A stretch of DNA of 64,000 nt from Sphingobacterium sp. CZ-2 (GCF_004526235.1 NZ_CP038159.1:1178001-1242000); one strand, 5' to 3'; numbered from the stretch's first letter, positions 9,374-18,986 are shown. The notes: generated by a model from the sequence alone, not told the origin. Translations and numbers: made by a program.

Positions 9374-10243
9374 TTACTTTACACCCTTCCGATATTCACT
9401 CGGAGAGATACCTACAATCTTTTTAAAGAGCCTTGTAAAATAAGATGGATCCGCAAAATCAAGTTCATAGGCTATGCTAGCCACACTTTTGTTGGTTTCT
9501 AGCAGCAATAATTGACTATGGATAATCGCTACTTCCAGGATTAATTCTTTGGATGATTTATTGAAAACAGAAGATACGCACCTGTTTAAATAATTGATGG
9601 AAACCGCCAGTTTATCTGCATAAAAATCCACGGTCTTGTGCTTATTGAAATGTAAATGAACCAATTGCTTAAATGCTAGCGCAATTTCCTGCTTCCTTTC
9701 CAAAGACTTATTAGCATTGGAAAGTTTAATGATTTTTAAGGCTACGGTTTTGAAAATACTCTCATACAGTTCCTTATAGGGTTTATCCGTATAGATCTCC
9801 CGGTATAACAAATCGAGCATATTGTTCAATTCCTGACTATCTTCCTTACTTAGGTTTAATAAGGGGGCAATATTAAAGATATGGAGGATCTCCTGTTCTC
9901 TAAACATAGAGGTCATCGCCTGTTCTTTAATTAGTACACAATAACCCTGGGCTGATTTATCCACCGAATGGATAGCCGAAATATGCCCATAATTACAGAT
10001 CACCACTGCCGGAGCATTCACCATAAAGGTGGTAGATTCAATCTGTTGGTTAAAATATCCTTCAGTTATATGGATCAACAGATTGTAGCCAAAGAAGATG
10101 GGTGGAACTGGAGTTTTAAGGTAGGGCGCAATATCCCTTAATGGAAAAATTTTAATCGGCGTTTGGATATAGGTCAGATGCTTTAAACTCCCATCCATAA
10201 ATTTGGACACAAACTCATCGGCATTGATCTGATTTTTTTCCAT
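9374..10243 (-). CDS. AraC family transcriptional regulator
   Basis: This 289-residue protein has an N-terminal cupin-like sensor region (about 25-140) and a C-terminal AraC DNA-binding domain (about 185-289). The second helix-turn-helix is recognisable: SVASIAYELDFADPSYFTRL, followed by FKKIVGISPSEYRK. It is encoded on the same strand as the acyl-CoA dehydrogenase gene, with a 150-base gap, so it may or may not control it. The ligand is unknown. A second, distinct AraC protein is encoded at 13935-14744. Confidence 0.92.
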   Translation of the reverse strand: MEKNQINADEFVSKFMDGSLKHLTYIQTPIKIFPLRDIAPYLKTPVPPIFFGYNLLIHITEGYFNQQIESTTFMVNAPAVVICNYGHISAIHSVDKSAQGYCVLIKEQAMTSMFREQEILHIFNIAPLLNLSKEDSQELNNMLDLLYREIYTDKPYKELYESIFKTVALKIIKLSNANKSLERKQEIALAFKQLVHLHFNKHKTVDFYADKLAVSINYLNRCVSSVFNKSSKELILEVAIIHSQLLLLETNKSVASIAYELDFADPSYFTRLFKKIVGISPSEYRKGVK

Positions 10244-10561
10244 AGCTTACTGTTTATATCAAAGATAAGAATTGCGGTTTGAAACAGAATTAGAAATAAT
10301 ATATTGCTATTATTTTGTCATTAAACCTATTTTTCCAAGAATAAAAAATTAATATTCTTTCTTTTACAATTAAATATCTTACCTTCGTAATGTTACTTGA
10401 CAAGTCTATAGGCAATAGGTATGTTCATTTGACCTATTGAAGTTATCACAATATTTTCGGCATAGTTTTTTCTATTCAATACATTGTAAAGCTTTAATTG
10501 AAAGCAAGGCGCTTTTTGGCCTTAAAAAAACAAAATAATTTATCAATAAAATAATAATACA
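10244..10561. promoter_or_regulatory. Divergent intergenic region and long leader of the cold-shock gene
   Basis: This 318-base AT-rich gap holds the promoters of the minus-strand AraC gene and the plus-strand cold-shock gene. TACCTTCG at 10380-10387 resembles the Bacteroidota -7 box and would give a leader of about 170 bases for the cold-shock gene. Long structured leaders are typical of cspA-type genes. I see no conserved cold-box. The assignment is inferred from position. Confidence 0.35.
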
Positions 10562-10756
10562 ATGCAAGAAGGAACTATTAAATTCTTTAACGAGACTAAA
10601 GGATTCGGATTTATCACTCCATCTAACGGTGGTGCTGATGTTTTTGTTCACACTACAGGTCTTAAAGGTCCAGTGCGTGAGAACGACAGAGTATCTTATG
10701 AAGTAGAAAATGGAAAAAAAGGATTAAACGCAGTAAACGTTCGCGTTATCGGTTAA
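10562..10756 (+). CDS. CspA family cold-shock protein
   Basis: This 64-residue single cold-shock domain has both RNA-binding motifs: RNP1 as KGFGFITP (residues 14-21) and RNP2 as VFVHTT (28-33). It acts as a single-stranded nucleic-acid-binding RNA chaperone in the cytosol. The length is normal for Bacteroidota Csp (about 63-67 residues). The gene is monocistronic, bounded by a long leader and a terminator, and faces another gene with a divergent cold-shock-like domain. Confidence 0.95.
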   Translation: MQEGTIKFFNETKGFGFITPSNGGADVFVHTTGLKGPVRENDRVSYEVENGKKGLNAVNVRVIG

Positions 10757-10777
10757 TTCCTCACTTTATTAAAAAAG

Positions 10778-10807
10778 AAAAGCAGCAATCATTCGATTGC
10801 TGCTTTT
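10778..10807. terminator. Bidirectional terminator between convergent genes
   Basis: A 13-bp stem (10778-10790 with 10795-10807, core AGCAGCAATC) with an ATTC loop has an A-tract on the left and a T-tract on the right. It can therefore act for both the cold-shock gene and the convergent gene. Confidence 0.85.
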
Positions 10808-10830
10808 TCATTATTAAAAAAGAGTAGTAT

Positions 10831-11259
10831 TTATAGGACTTCGACCTCCGTAATCTGATTCCCTTGTTTCGTACGTGTGTACTTGTATTTCACAGCCTGA
10901 TTCAATGAAAGTGATTTACCCGCCAATTTATCATTGAAATAAACGGTCTCACGGCTTTCATTATCACGGATAAATCCATAATTACCGGTTTCATTGTAAT
11001 AAGACACTTTCCCGAACAAGAATTCATCTTCCTGATCCTGCGGACGCAATAGATCCTCTTCCTTGAATTTGTACTGTTGGGTCGGTGGCGTGCTGGAAAT
11101 ATTTCCAAATTCATCTACATAAGCAAACATCTCTTCCAATGACTTTCCTTTGTCATTGTTCATTTTGTTCTGCTCACGTCTTTCTTGTTTTTCTAATTTC
11201 TTTAATTGTTTCTTTTTTGCAGTTTCTTTTTTCTTGAATGTAAGTTGAGTTTTTGACAT
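10831..11259 (-). CDS. Basic coiled-coil protein with C-terminal cold-shock-like domain
   Basis: In this 142-residue protein, residues 1-40 are extremely Lys/Arg/Glu-rich and look like a charged coiled coil or nucleic-acid-binding tail. Residues 45-70 contain a short conserved-looking segment (EEMFAYVDEFGN). Residues 80-142 resemble a cold-shock domain (FGKVSYYNETGNYGFI, with NYGFI in the RNP1 position). It probably binds RNA. The full-length ATG at 11259 is the natural start. Its convergent neighbour is a canonical CspA. I can place the domain but not the specific role. Confidence 0.75.
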   Translation of the reverse strand: MSKTQLTFKKKETAKKKQLKKLEKQERREQNKMNNDKGKSLEEMFAYVDEFGNISSTPPTQQYKFKEEDLLRPQDQEDEFLFGKVSYYNETGNYGFIRDNESRETVYFNDKLAGKSLSLNQAVKYKYTRTKQGNQITEVEVL

Positions 11260-11493
11260 TAAATACCTTTATGATTAAATAATAATGAGAGATTTGATTT
11301 TCTTTTGCAGAATGCAGAATGGAAAAAAATGGAGGTCTCTTTTGAATGTGTACAAATATACAAAAATAAACCATATTTCCGAGAGTTCTTTAGTGTAGAC
11401 CAAAATAGTCTATTTGAAAATAAAATGGTATAAAACAATGCTTATACCGTAATCTATTCAAGCTTTCTTATTTTTACGCAAAATCTAAACAAC

Positions 11494-13938
11494 GTGAAAA
11501 AATACTACCTCCTATTCTGCCTGTTCTTTACCCTTTTTAATCTTCAAGCACAGCAAAATATCCTGTCTGGGCGGGTGGTCGATTCCTTAAGCAACCAAGG
11601 AATTCCATACGCCTCTATTTCCATTTTGGATGCGCAACAAAAAGTGTTGGACGGAATGATTTCTGATAGTGTGGGGAAATTTGAATTTAATAAACTGAAG
11701 CAGGGCAATTATCAACTACAGATAAAGTCCATCGGCTATAAACAATACGCCAGCAAAATCAACATGACACGAAATGGTCGTATGGATTTGGGCGAAATCC
11801 TATTGACTCCAGCAGTCAACCAGATCGGACAGATAAGCATATCTGCCGGACAAACGCCACAAAAACACAGTGCAGATAGGCAAACTTACCAAGCCAGCCA
11901 ATATAAGAATGCCGTCGGTGGTACTGCTTTAGACATCGTAAAGAATCTTCCTGCGGTAGCTTTAGATGGCCAAGGAAATTTAAGTGTTCGTGGAAATGCT
12001 GGCTTAATGGTATTGATCAATGGAAAACCGAGCTTAGTAGATCCTACGAGTATATTGAACCAGATAGCGGCCAACGATGTTTCGGAAGTGGAATTCATCA
12101 GCAGCCCATCTGCACAATTCGACCCAGATGGTAAGGCAGGGATCATTAATATCAAAACGAAAAAGAACATCACAAGTGGCTTTTCATGGATCATGAACCT
12201 TCAAGGCGGTTTACCAAGCATAGATGACTATGACAATGTTAAGAAACAGCAGCGTTATGGAGCCGACATCGCTTTTCAATTCAAACAGGAAAAGCTAGAG
12301 CTCAATGGTTCTGCCAATTACCTCCGAAACGATAATGCAGGATTCAGGGATGGCGATGTCAACACCATCATTGGAGATAGACAGACTTTTTTCCCATCCA
12401 AAGGCGAAAGAAGCTTCGATAAATACAATTATGGATTACGACTAAATGGTTCCTATGAATTTAATGACCAAAACAACATCAGCATCGGTTTGTTGGCGTC
12501 TAAAAAATACCAAGACCGAATTGCCGACATTCATTATACCAATAGAACCGTAAAACCTTCTACCGGAGAGTTATTGGGCACTTCTAACTATTTCAATCCC
12601 AACCTACAGAATAAACAAGGGGAATTCTATTTGGTCGATCTAACCTATCTGTTCAAAGTCAATCCACAACATGCTTTTACTTTAGGTGCTATTTATGAAC
12701 ATGCCAATATCCATGGTTCCACCAAAAACGCCAATATTGAAAACGGAATGGATACCGTTCAATATACCGATAACCGATATACGAATCCGCTGAATGGGCT
12801 AAGGCTGCAATTTAACCACCAATGGAAAATGAAGGCTGGTGAATTGTTATCGGGTTATCAATTGCGATCAGACAAGCAGCGAGGAAACTTTGAATATTGG
12901 GAATCGAGCAGTGGCAACAATAATTTGCAGTTGATCCCTGAATTTACAGGAAAATTAAAAGCAACTAATCTGGTGCATGCCTTTTATTCCCAATTCGATA
13001 GAAAACTGGAAAGAACGCAATATTCCTTAGGGCTTCGTTATGAATATTACCAAAGAGATGTCCTTTTGCTGGATAGAAATGAGGAATTCCCCTACTCCAT
13101 CCATCAATTGTATCCATCCTTTAACCTGATGCATGATCTAGGAAACAATCTATCCTGGAAAATTGCAGCAGCCAGAAGGGTACAACGAAATAATAATTTT
13201 GAATTGAACCCTATTCCAGAAAGGGAACATTCCGAAACTTTGGAGCAGGGAGATCCCGAACTCCTACCCGAATTCATTACTAATGCGGAGACCGGATTGG
13301 TCAAAAAACTCAAAAACGGAACCGTATTCTTGAATGCTTATTTCCAACATAGTAAAAACCCGATTCAACGGGTCAATTCAGTCTATGCGGATACCATCCT
13401 ACACCGGGTATTTACCAATGCAGATTATTCAAAACGTTTTGGTGCAGAACTTGGCGCCAATGGAAAGGTTTTTCCTTGGCTGACCCTGAACTTGGGTATC
13501 AATGCATACCATTATTCCATTTCCGGAAAAGTATTGGATTACGAGGATACGAAAACGAATAGTGATTGGGTATACAACATCAATTCAGGCCTACAGGCTT
13601 CTCTTGGTAAGAACTGGAGCACGGGTTTACAGGTAAACTATCTTTCTGAAAGACCAACGGTTCAAGGCGTTGATTCCCGCTTTTTAACACCGCATTTTAA
13701 CCTGAGCAAATCATTCTTAAAAGGTGCAATGACTGCCCAATTGCAATGGCAAAATATAGAATTGGGAGATTGGGGCGTCAATGAGCAACGAATCAGCACT
13801 TGGGATAAAGATTTCTATACCACCACCAATTACATCTATGAGAAGAATATCCTCTTGTTGAACCTCAACATCAATCTTCAGCGGTTGAATCAACTGATAA
13901 AACTTCCAAAAAGTGAATTTGGCGAAAAAGAATTCTAA
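11494..13938 (+). CDS. TonB-dependent-receptor-like outer-membrane protein (OMP_b-brl_3 type)
   Basis: This 814-residue protein has a signal peptide cleaved at about residue 19 (LQAQ). A carboxypeptidase-regulatory-like beta domain (about 22-105, starting SGRVVDSLSNQGIPYASI) is followed by a plug domain (about 120-225, with RGNAGLMVLINGKPS) and a long beta-barrel of the outer-membrane-protein family found in Bacteroidota. It presumably imports a bulky or metal-chelated substrate across the outer membrane with TonB energy. No SusD-like partner is adjacent, so this is not a typical glycan-utilisation pair. The 3' end overlaps the convergent AraC gene by 4 bases. The substrate is unknown. Confidence 0.9.
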   Translation: MKKYYLLFCLFFTLFNLQAQQNILSGRVVDSLSNQGIPYASISILDAQQKVLDGMISDSVGKFEFNKLKQGNYQLQIKSIGYKQYASKINMTRNGRMDLGEILLTPAVNQIGQISISAGQTPQKHSADRQTYQASQYKNAVGGTALDIVKNLPAVALDGQGNLSVRGNAGLMVLINGKPSLVDPTSILNQIAANDVSEVEFISSPSAQFDPDGKAGIINIKTKKNITSGFSWIMNLQGGLPSIDDYDNVKKQQRYGADIAFQFKQEKLELNGSANYLRNDNAGFRDGDVNTIIGDRQTFFPSKGERSFDKYNYGLRLNGSYEFNDQNNISIGLLASKKYQDRIADIHYTNRTVKPSTGELLGTSNYFNPNLQNKQGEFYLVDLTYLFKVNPQHAFTLGAIYEHANIHGSTKNANIENGMDTVQYTDNRYTNPLNGLRLQFNHQWKMKAGELLSGYQLRSDKQRGNFEYWESSSGNNNLQLIPEFTGKLKATNLVHAFYSQFDRKLERTQYSLGLRYEYYQRDVLLLDRNEEFPYSIHQLYPSFNLMHDLGNNLSWKIAAARRVQRNNNFELNPIPEREHSETLEQGDPELLPEFITNAETGLVKKLKNGTVFLNAYFQHSKNPIQRVNSVYADTILHRVFTNADYSKRFGAELGANGKVFPWLTLNLGINAYHYSISGKVLDYEDTKTNSDWVYNINSGLQASLGKNWSTGLQVNYLSERPTVQGVDSRFLTPHFNLSKSFLKGAMTAQLQWQNIELGDWGVNEQRISTWDKDFYTTTNYIYEKNILLLNLNINLQRLNQLIKLPKSEFGEKEF

Positions 13939-14744
13939 GCTTGCTGCATGCGGAAATCCTTCGCACGGATGCCAAGGTTCCGCTTAAAGTATTTGGAAAA
14001 ATGAGATTTATCGGAAAATCCCAATGCATAAGCAATTTCCGAAATGCTCTTTCCGGTATATAATAAGAGCCTTTGCGCTTCCTTAAGAATATGTTCCGAA
14101 AGCACTTCCGAAGCTGTTTTCCCAGACCTTTTCTTACAGGAAGCATTTAGATTCTGAGGGCTGGTATTCAGTAATTCCGCATAATGGGCAACATGGTTCA
14201 CAATAGGTCGACTTTGCCCAATGAGCTCCACAAATCGATCAAAAAGATTATTATTTCTCGGAAGGCTTAATTCTGGTTTGGGTAGATTTTCCAATGTTTT
14301 AAGCAGAACCGCTTTAAAAAGTGCTTCCTGAATCATTGGACTTTCTTCTTCGGCTAATAGGGCCAATAGTTGGTAAATGGATGCATCGTCCTTTAAATGA
14401 ATTTGATCAAAGTCACTGATCTGTTCGATCAATTTTAGAAATCCCTGATCTAAGCTACTTTCCACAAACGCACTTTTTAATAGAACCACATAACCTTCCA
14501 CAGGGCGTTCCAATTCCCAGAAATGCACATTGTCCTGTCGGATTACCAATAAACAAGGTGCCTTGACCAAAATTTCCCGCGTATCGATGGTATGTTTACC
14601 AGCAGTACGCGACAAGTACACCAATTCCAGATAACCATTATGCTTATGGGGTTTTGTGTTTGTTTTCTCTTGGTCAAATAAGGCTACCTTGAGAAGGCGT
14701 TTAGGCTCAAGTTTATCCTTGATAATGATTTCCTTCTTATCCAT
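13935..14744 (-). CDS. AraC family transcriptional regulator
   Basis: This 269-residue protein has an N-terminal cupin-like sensor (about 15-110) containing the segment HKHNGYLELVYL, where His residues may line a ligand pocket. The C-terminal AraC domain (about 165-269) shows the typical second recognition unit ISEIAYALGFSDKSHFSKYF, followed by RNLGIRAKDFR. It overlaps the stop of the outer-membrane receptor gene by 4 bases in convergent orientation. It may control that receptor, which would be an inference from proximity only. The effector is unknown. Confidence 0.92.
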   Translation of the reverse strand: MDKKEIIIKDKLEPKRLLKVALFDQEKTNTKPHKHNGYLELVYLSRTAGKHTIDTREILVKAPCLLVIRQDNVHFWELERPVEGYVVLLKSAFVESSLDQGFLKLIEQISDFDQIHLKDDASIYQLLALLAEEESPMIQEALFKAVLLKTLENLPKPELSLPRNNNLFDRFVELIGQSRPIVNHVAHYAELLNTSPQNLNASCKKRSGKTASEVLSEHILKEAQRLLLYTGKSISEIAYALGFSDKSHFSKYFKRNLGIRAKDFRMQQA

Positions 14745-14858
14745 TGGCTAAATATACTAAAAAGTAAAACCCCCAGCAATTGCCAGAGGTTTAGCATTAT
14801 TCACTATTAACTATAAAAAATTAAATTGATTTGATGGTCTTATTTAAAATCTGAGGAT

Positions 14859-15491
14859 TTAGAATCTGAAGGATAAAAACACCCTTGGTCCAGAAAGTTT
14901 GTATTTATGCGAGACTTTTTCTTCCTGCTCCTCTTCCATATCCTCCACATCCAAGCTAAAATTATGTTTGGCGGTTCCCCAACGCTGTTCTACTCCTATT
15001 CCAAAAGCGGAATAATTTATACTTATACCAGCGACATTTAAGCCTGCATATCCACCAGAAAATTCCGAATCCGCAAACATCATGGAATAACTTGGCGCAT
15101 AACGGTAATAGGTGGAGAAAGTCAATCCATCGATTGGAGCAATATGTACCGAAGGTCCTACCTGCATGCCTGCTTCTGCTTTATGCGTTACGAAGCTTTC
15201 TTCCTCATCAACCACCTCTTCCTTATATTGCACATAATTTAGATCAATATAAGTCCAATCAATCCCGAAATAGATCATCTTGGCCACAGGTCTGTTCAGG
15301 ATATAGAATGTTCTTCCGCTGTTGAACGTTCCTCCTATTTTACTTTTTAATTCGAATGCATCGTTATCATCTGCAAAACTTAAGGTTTGTGAGGAATAAC
15401 CTACATTGATGTACTTTCCTCCGGGTCTGTTCTGTGCCAGTAAGGCAATTGAAAAGAACATGGGCACTAGCATTAATAGAAACTTTTTCAT
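14859..15491 (-). CDS. Predicted small outer-membrane beta-barrel protein
   Basis: This 210-residue protein has a signal peptide (hydrophobic core at about 4-18, cleavage after ALLA). The mature part has alternating beta-strand character with many Gly, Tyr and Phe residues, and it ends in the aromatic VFLSFRF expected for barrel insertion. An acidic insertion (DMEEEQEEK, about 180-190) would be a loop. This is an outer-membrane protein of the small porin-like type, and no specific family is claimed. It is divergent from the gene at 15607 across a 115-base AT-rich region that must hold both promoters. Confidence 0.7.
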   Translation of the reverse strand: MKKFLLMLVPMFFSIALLAQNRPGGKYINVGYSSQTLSFADDNDAFELKSKIGGTFNSGRTFYILNRPVAKMIYFGIDWTYIDLNYVQYKEEVVDEEESFVTHKAEAGMQVGPSVHIAPIDGLTFSTYYRYAPSYSMMFADSEFSGGYAGLNVAGISINYSAFGIGVEQRWGTAKHNFSLDVEDMEEEQEEKVSHKYKLSGPRVFLSFRF

Positions 15492-15606
15492 TTTGATTAA
15501 TTATGTTGGTTTTATATTACCAGCAAAATTATCACCTACATCAATAGAAATAAATACCCCATATAGGGTAATTTTATTATTATTGCTAATAAATTCATAA
15601 AGTATT

Positions 15607-16548
15607 ATGCAAAAGCCAACCAATTACCTTCTCACTATCATAAGCTTACTTTTTTTATTCCAAATCGCATATGGCCAAGAAGAACTTGATATCCAAATAA
15701 TTCCTAAATGGGAAAAAGGCGATTCATTAAACTATATCATTCATAAAGAAAAAACTGAAACAGTTAATGGAGAATTGGTCAAGTCCAATAAAGGTAGCCT
15801 AATGGCAAAATTTAAAGTTTTGGATGTTGCTGAGAATGGTTATAAAATTCAGTGGCTATATCAAACTGATTTTGAATCTTTAGGAATCCCAGAAAAATAC
15901 CATGATGCATTAAAGGATTTTTCGCAGATCAATGTTGTTTATCGTACCGATCAAAATGGAGTCTTTCAGGAAGTCCTCAATACAGCGGAATTGATGACTA
16001 ACTTGGAACAATCTCTTAAAAAATTCTTTTCCATACTTAAAAAAGAAGAACCTGAAATGGCAGACGATATGGATTTCGCCATGAGCCAAACAATCGAGTT
16101 GTTCAAGGACAAGCAATTAATAGAATCCATTGCATTTAAAGAAATCAAACTATTGCATGGCCTTTACGGGAACTATTTTACCTCTAAGGAGAAGGAAACA
16201 TATCAGGAAGATGCACCGAATATTCTTGGCAGTATTCCATTATCTATTAAAAGCAGCATTTGGTTAGACAATATTCAAGCCGATCAGGTTGCCATCATCA
16301 AAAAAGAATCGGAAATAGATGAAGAAGAACTCAAGCAATTAATAGGAAAAATTCAAAGTCAATTTGACTTGAAGAACAAGGAAGATTTGAATTCCGTTAA
16401 TATAAAATTGAAGGATCGATATGAAATGCATTTTGATCTAAAAACAGGAAACATATTAAAAGCGGCCTCAGAAAGGATTGTTGATGGTCAAGATGTTAAA
16501 GGCAAAACTTTAGTAAAAGAGCTGGTAAGCATTGAGCTTGTTAAATAG
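15607..16548 (+). CDS. Secreted protein of unknown function
   Basis: This 313-residue protein has a signal peptide (core LLTIISLLFLFQIAYG, cleavage near residue 23). The mature part is highly charged with many Lys and Glu and shows no catalytic motif. Segments such as KWEKGDSLNYIIHKEK and the final ILKAASERIVDGQDVKGK look like the repeated beta units of Bacteroidota periplasmic proteins whose role is unknown. It is divergent from the outer-membrane protein gene at 14859-15491 and may share regulation with it. I do not assign a function. Confidence 0.7.
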   Translation: MQKPTNYLLTIISLLFLFQIAYGQEELDIQIIPKWEKGDSLNYIIHKEKTETVNGELVKSNKGSLMAKFKVLDVAENGYKIQWLYQTDFESLGIPEKYHDALKDFSQINVVYRTDQNGVFQEVLNTAELMTNLEQSLKKFFSILKKEEPEMADDMDFAMSQTIELFKDKQLIESIAFKEIKLLHGLYGNYFTSKEKETYQEDAPNILGSIPLSIKSSIWLDNIQADQVAIIKKESEIDEEELKQLIGKIQSQFDLKNKEDLNSVNIKLKDRYEMHFDLKTGNILKAASERIVDGQDVKGKTLVKELVSIELVK

Positions 16549-16665
16549 ACTTAGACTTTATTAATTTTTTTCTAAAATATAGGATTTTTAGAAATAAATT
16601 AACTAATTTTATGCTAAGCGATAAGGATATAACCAACCGTATCGAACGTATCATTAACCTTTTTT

Positions 16666-17286
16666 ATGAATACCTTCAGCATCATTACTATACTTGTTGT
16701 ATTGTTTGTGATCTTCATGCTATTAAAAACCGTAAATAGCAAAGGAGATGTATCTCCTATTCAACAGTTCAATGAAGAGGATTTTATCAAAAAAAACAAT
16801 GATAAAGTGATTCGTGTTAAAGGTCCAATCTTCAACGACGTTAAAAACCACTGCAAAGCGTTCTGTGATCAATTCAATGAGCAGAAATTCCAGGTCATCA
16901 TCAACCTGACCCGCTTAGATGCCCAAACGAATCTATTGACTTTTCCTTACGATATCGATATGAAGCATTTCTGCTACCTGATCAATTACCTGCATCATGT
17001 AAAGGAATGGAATCCCAATGTCCAGGTGACCGGTTGGCACAGTTGCAAAGAAAAAGATTCCTGGGCAATTGATCCGTTATTTCATAAACAGTTAATGATT
17101 TCTCTGCCGCAAAATGAAACGCATACAGATTATGTGTATGCTGTTAGTGAAGATAAATTAGGTTACAAACTCCTTTTTAACTTTGATAAAGAGACTATCC
17201 CTTTGGACCGCCCGCCATTTGAATTTGAAAAATGTTGCGAAAACCTAGAAGATTATAGCTTCGGAAAAGGAATTATTGTCAGTTAA
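16666..17286 (+). CDS. Membrane-anchored protein of unknown function
   Basis: This 206-residue protein has one N-terminal hydrophobic segment (about 5-22), then a soluble domain. The domain contains the segment KHFCYLINYLHHV and several Cys residues (about 63, 67, 107, 130 and late CC). The rest reads as an alpha/beta domain without recognisable active-site residues. The transmembrane helix predicts an inner-membrane anchor. Overlapping it out of frame is a 42-codon reading (16611-16739) that I rejected as a gene. The family is not recognised. Confidence 0.7.
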   Translation: MNTFSIITILVVLFVIFMLLKTVNSKGDVSPIQQFNEEDFIKKNNDKVIRVKGPIFNDVKNHCKAFCDQFNEQKFQVIINLTRLDAQTNLLTFPYDIDMKHFCYLINYLHHVKEWNPNVQVTGWHSCKEKDSWAIDPLFHKQLMISLPQNETHTDYVYAVSEDKLGYKLLFNFDKETIPLDRPPFEFEKCCENLEDYSFGKGIIVS

Positions 17287-17404
17287 TTTTTGTTTTCCCC
17301 TTATTTTAAATGACAAACAGGCAGTATTGTCAGATTTCATTCCATAACAACACCCTATCCCCTTCCAATAACCCATCAAAATGCACTTATTTAGCTTAAA
17401 ACAA

Positions 17405-17458
17405 GTTGGGTTACTCCTTGTTAACTAGTTACCTACAAGTAAGTCCAACACTTTTTTT
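17405..17458 (+). terminator. Long imperfect inverted repeat with T-tract upstream of the pirin gene
   Basis: GTTGG at 17405 pairs with CCAAC at 17445-17449 around a palindromic centre (TAACTAGTTA, about 17420-17429), followed closely by ACTTTTTTTGG. It could be a terminator for the gene ending at 17286 or an operator/leader structure for the pirin gene at 17514. The rest of the 227-base gap shows nothing else. Confidence 0.4.
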
Positions 17459-17513
17459 GGCCTTATGGACTACTGTTTGATGATATCAAGGAAAACAAAA
17501 AAAAGGAAATATC

Positions 17514-18545
17514 ATGAAAGTAAAAAACATAAGCAAAGTAGAAGGAAGATTACCATTACGCGATCCGTTTATTATGGGAGCTTACCATTATGAACTTTAT
17601 CCGGAAGGAAATGGAAAATTAGGTCCGAAGGCATCATTGGCAGGAAGAAACATCGGTAACGACTTTGATCGTAGCAATCCTTGGCGGATGTACCATGGAC
17701 AGCAAATCCCAGGTTTCCCTCATCACCCACACCGGGGCTTTGAGATCATCACCATTGTTTCTGAAGGATACGCAGACCACTTTGATTCCAAAGGTTCCAA
17801 AGGAAGATATGGGGATGGCGATGTACAGTTGATGAGTGCAGGCGAAGGTGTTCTTCATGCGGAGATGTTCCCATTGATCCATGAAGATAAGCCAAATCCA
17901 TTACGTTTATTCCAAATCTGGGTAAATATGGCCGGAAAGGATAAATTGACGGAACCAGATTATAAGATGTTATGGAAAGAGATCATTCCGGAAGCAGTTT
18001 TGGATCAAGAAGGAAAGAAAGTAAGCATTAAAGTTATCCATGGCGAATATTATGGTGTGAAATCCTTGGGTGCATTGAAACACTCTTGGGCTCGCGACCC
18101 TGAGCATCATATGGGTGCGGCGTTAATAGAGATGGAACCAGGAACAGCAATCAACCTAGATGCAGTTTCCAAAACCATGAACCGTTTTGTGCTATATTAT
18201 GATGGGCAGGATCCTGTGGAAATGGCGGATTATAAGGTTCAGCCAAACCACATGGCTGATTTGGGAGGTGATGAAGAAATCTGGATCAAAAATACAGGAT
18301 CTGGCATTGCGAAGTTGTTGATCTTAGAAGGTGAACCTATTGGTGAGCCGGTTGCAGCCTATGGGCCATTTGTTATGAATACTGAAAAAGAATTGCAGGA
18401 AGCTTTTAATCAATACCGCAGAACAGAATTTGGCGGTTGGCCATGGGGCGGTGAAGAGCAAGATTTAGTACACGCGAAAGATACAGGACGCTTTGCAAGT
18501 TATGATTTTGATAAGGTGATTGATAAGCCTGAGGAGGTTAAATAA
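17514..18545 (+). CDS. Pirin family protein
   Basis: This 343-residue bicupin protein carries the N-terminal pirin metal site: HHPHRGFEIIT near residue 62 and the later HAEMFP segment. This provides the three His and one Glu that bind iron in pirins. The C-terminal cupin (about 195-320) lacks the metal ligands, as usual. Bacterial pirins include quercetin 2,3-dioxygenases and redox or regulatory proteins, so activity cannot be fixed from sequence. AAAAGGAA about 9 bases before the ATG is an unusually good ribosome-binding sequence for this genome. The gene is followed by a 547-base non-coding region that carries two small RNA genes. Confidence 0.92.
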   Translation: MKVKNISKVEGRLPLRDPFIMGAYHYELYPEGNGKLGPKASLAGRNIGNDFDRSNPWRMYHGQQIPGFPHHPHRGFEIITIVSEGYADHFDSKGSKGRYGDGDVQLMSAGEGVLHAEMFPLIHEDKPNPLRLFQIWVNMAGKDKLTEPDYKMLWKEIIPEAVLDQEGKKVSIKVIHGEYYGVKSLGALKHSWARDPEHHMGAALIEMEPGTAINLDAVSKTMNRFVLYYDGQDPVEMADYKVQPNHMADLGGDEEIWIKNTGSGIAKLLILEGEPIGEPVAAYGPFVMNTEKELQEAFNQYRRTEFGGWPWGGEEQDLVHAKDTGRFASYDFDKVIDKPEEVK

Positions 18546-18623
18546 AGCTTTTTAATGGTGGATTGCCATGAAATTGTCAGTAAAGAGGATTTTTTATTAA
18601 AATTTTAGTTAAGTATGTTTTTC

Positions 18624-18637
18624 GGCACAGAACTTGA
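18624..18637 (+). promoter_or_regulatory. Sigma-54-type promoter of small RNA copy 1
   Basis: GGCACAGAACTTGA has GG (-24) and TTG plus the -12 position at exactly the sigma-54 spacing. The predicted transcription start is near 18649. Confidence 0.65.
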
Positions 18638-18648
18638 AATATACTTAT

Positions 18649-18719
18649 CAAATTTCATAATTTAGGTTAATAATTGGTTAGTTAAGACTCCTGGAGCTCC
18701 CCGCTTCAGGAGTTTTTTT
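18649..18719 (+). ncRNA. Small RNA copy 1 of a four-member family
   Basis: About 70 nt. After a short leader comes a core shared exactly by all four copies (18656-18679, containing ATTTAGGTTAATAATTGG). An ACTCCTG/CAGGAGT hairpin with the 13-base loop GAGCTCCCCGCTT and seven T then terminate it. No reading frame is conserved, so it is probably a regulatory RNA. The hairpin and loop are identical in copies 2 and 3. Confidence 0.7.
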
Positions 18720-18734
18720 ATGGTTTGCTTCGTG

Positions 18735-18829
18735 GTGAAAGCATAGTGAAAGTATACTTAAAGTATGTAAAATGTATGCTTCATATAGTTTCTTGTTACT
18801 TTACCCTTGCTTTAAACATGCTTAAAGGG
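18735..18829. repeat. Degenerate 11-bp tandem array with central inversion (array 1)
   Basis: Consecutive 11-mers GTGAAAGCATA, GTGAAAGTATA, CTTAAAGTATG and TAAAATGTATG start at 18735. Reverse-oriented units follow (TACTTTA, TGCTTTA, TGCTTAA, again 11 bases apart). The array lies between small RNA copies 1 and 2. The remaining spacer to 18960 shows nothing I recognise. Confidence 0.55.
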
Positions 18830-18961
18830 CGATTCTAACCCAAATTCAAACTTATTTTGAAGGGTCAGGTGGGATACGAGGTCGAGGAAATGGTTAATTT
18901 ATGTTAAGATTGGATGGTTAGTGGGCTGATTTTGAATTGTATGTGTAATTATAAATACTTT

Positions 18962-18975
18962 GGCACGAAGATTGA
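18962..18975 (+). promoter_or_regulatory. Sigma-54-type promoter of small RNA copy 2
   Basis: GGCACGAAGATTGA, preceded by T, gives TGGCACG at -24 and TTGA at -12 with correct spacing. The predicted start is near 18987. Confidence 0.7.
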
Positions 18976-18986
18976 AATATGTTTTG

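Noticed and set aside
16611-16739. A 42-codon reading MLSDKDITNRIERII...
   Set aside because: It overlaps the next gene out of frame, ends early, and has no ribosome-binding or family support. Possible remnant, not called.
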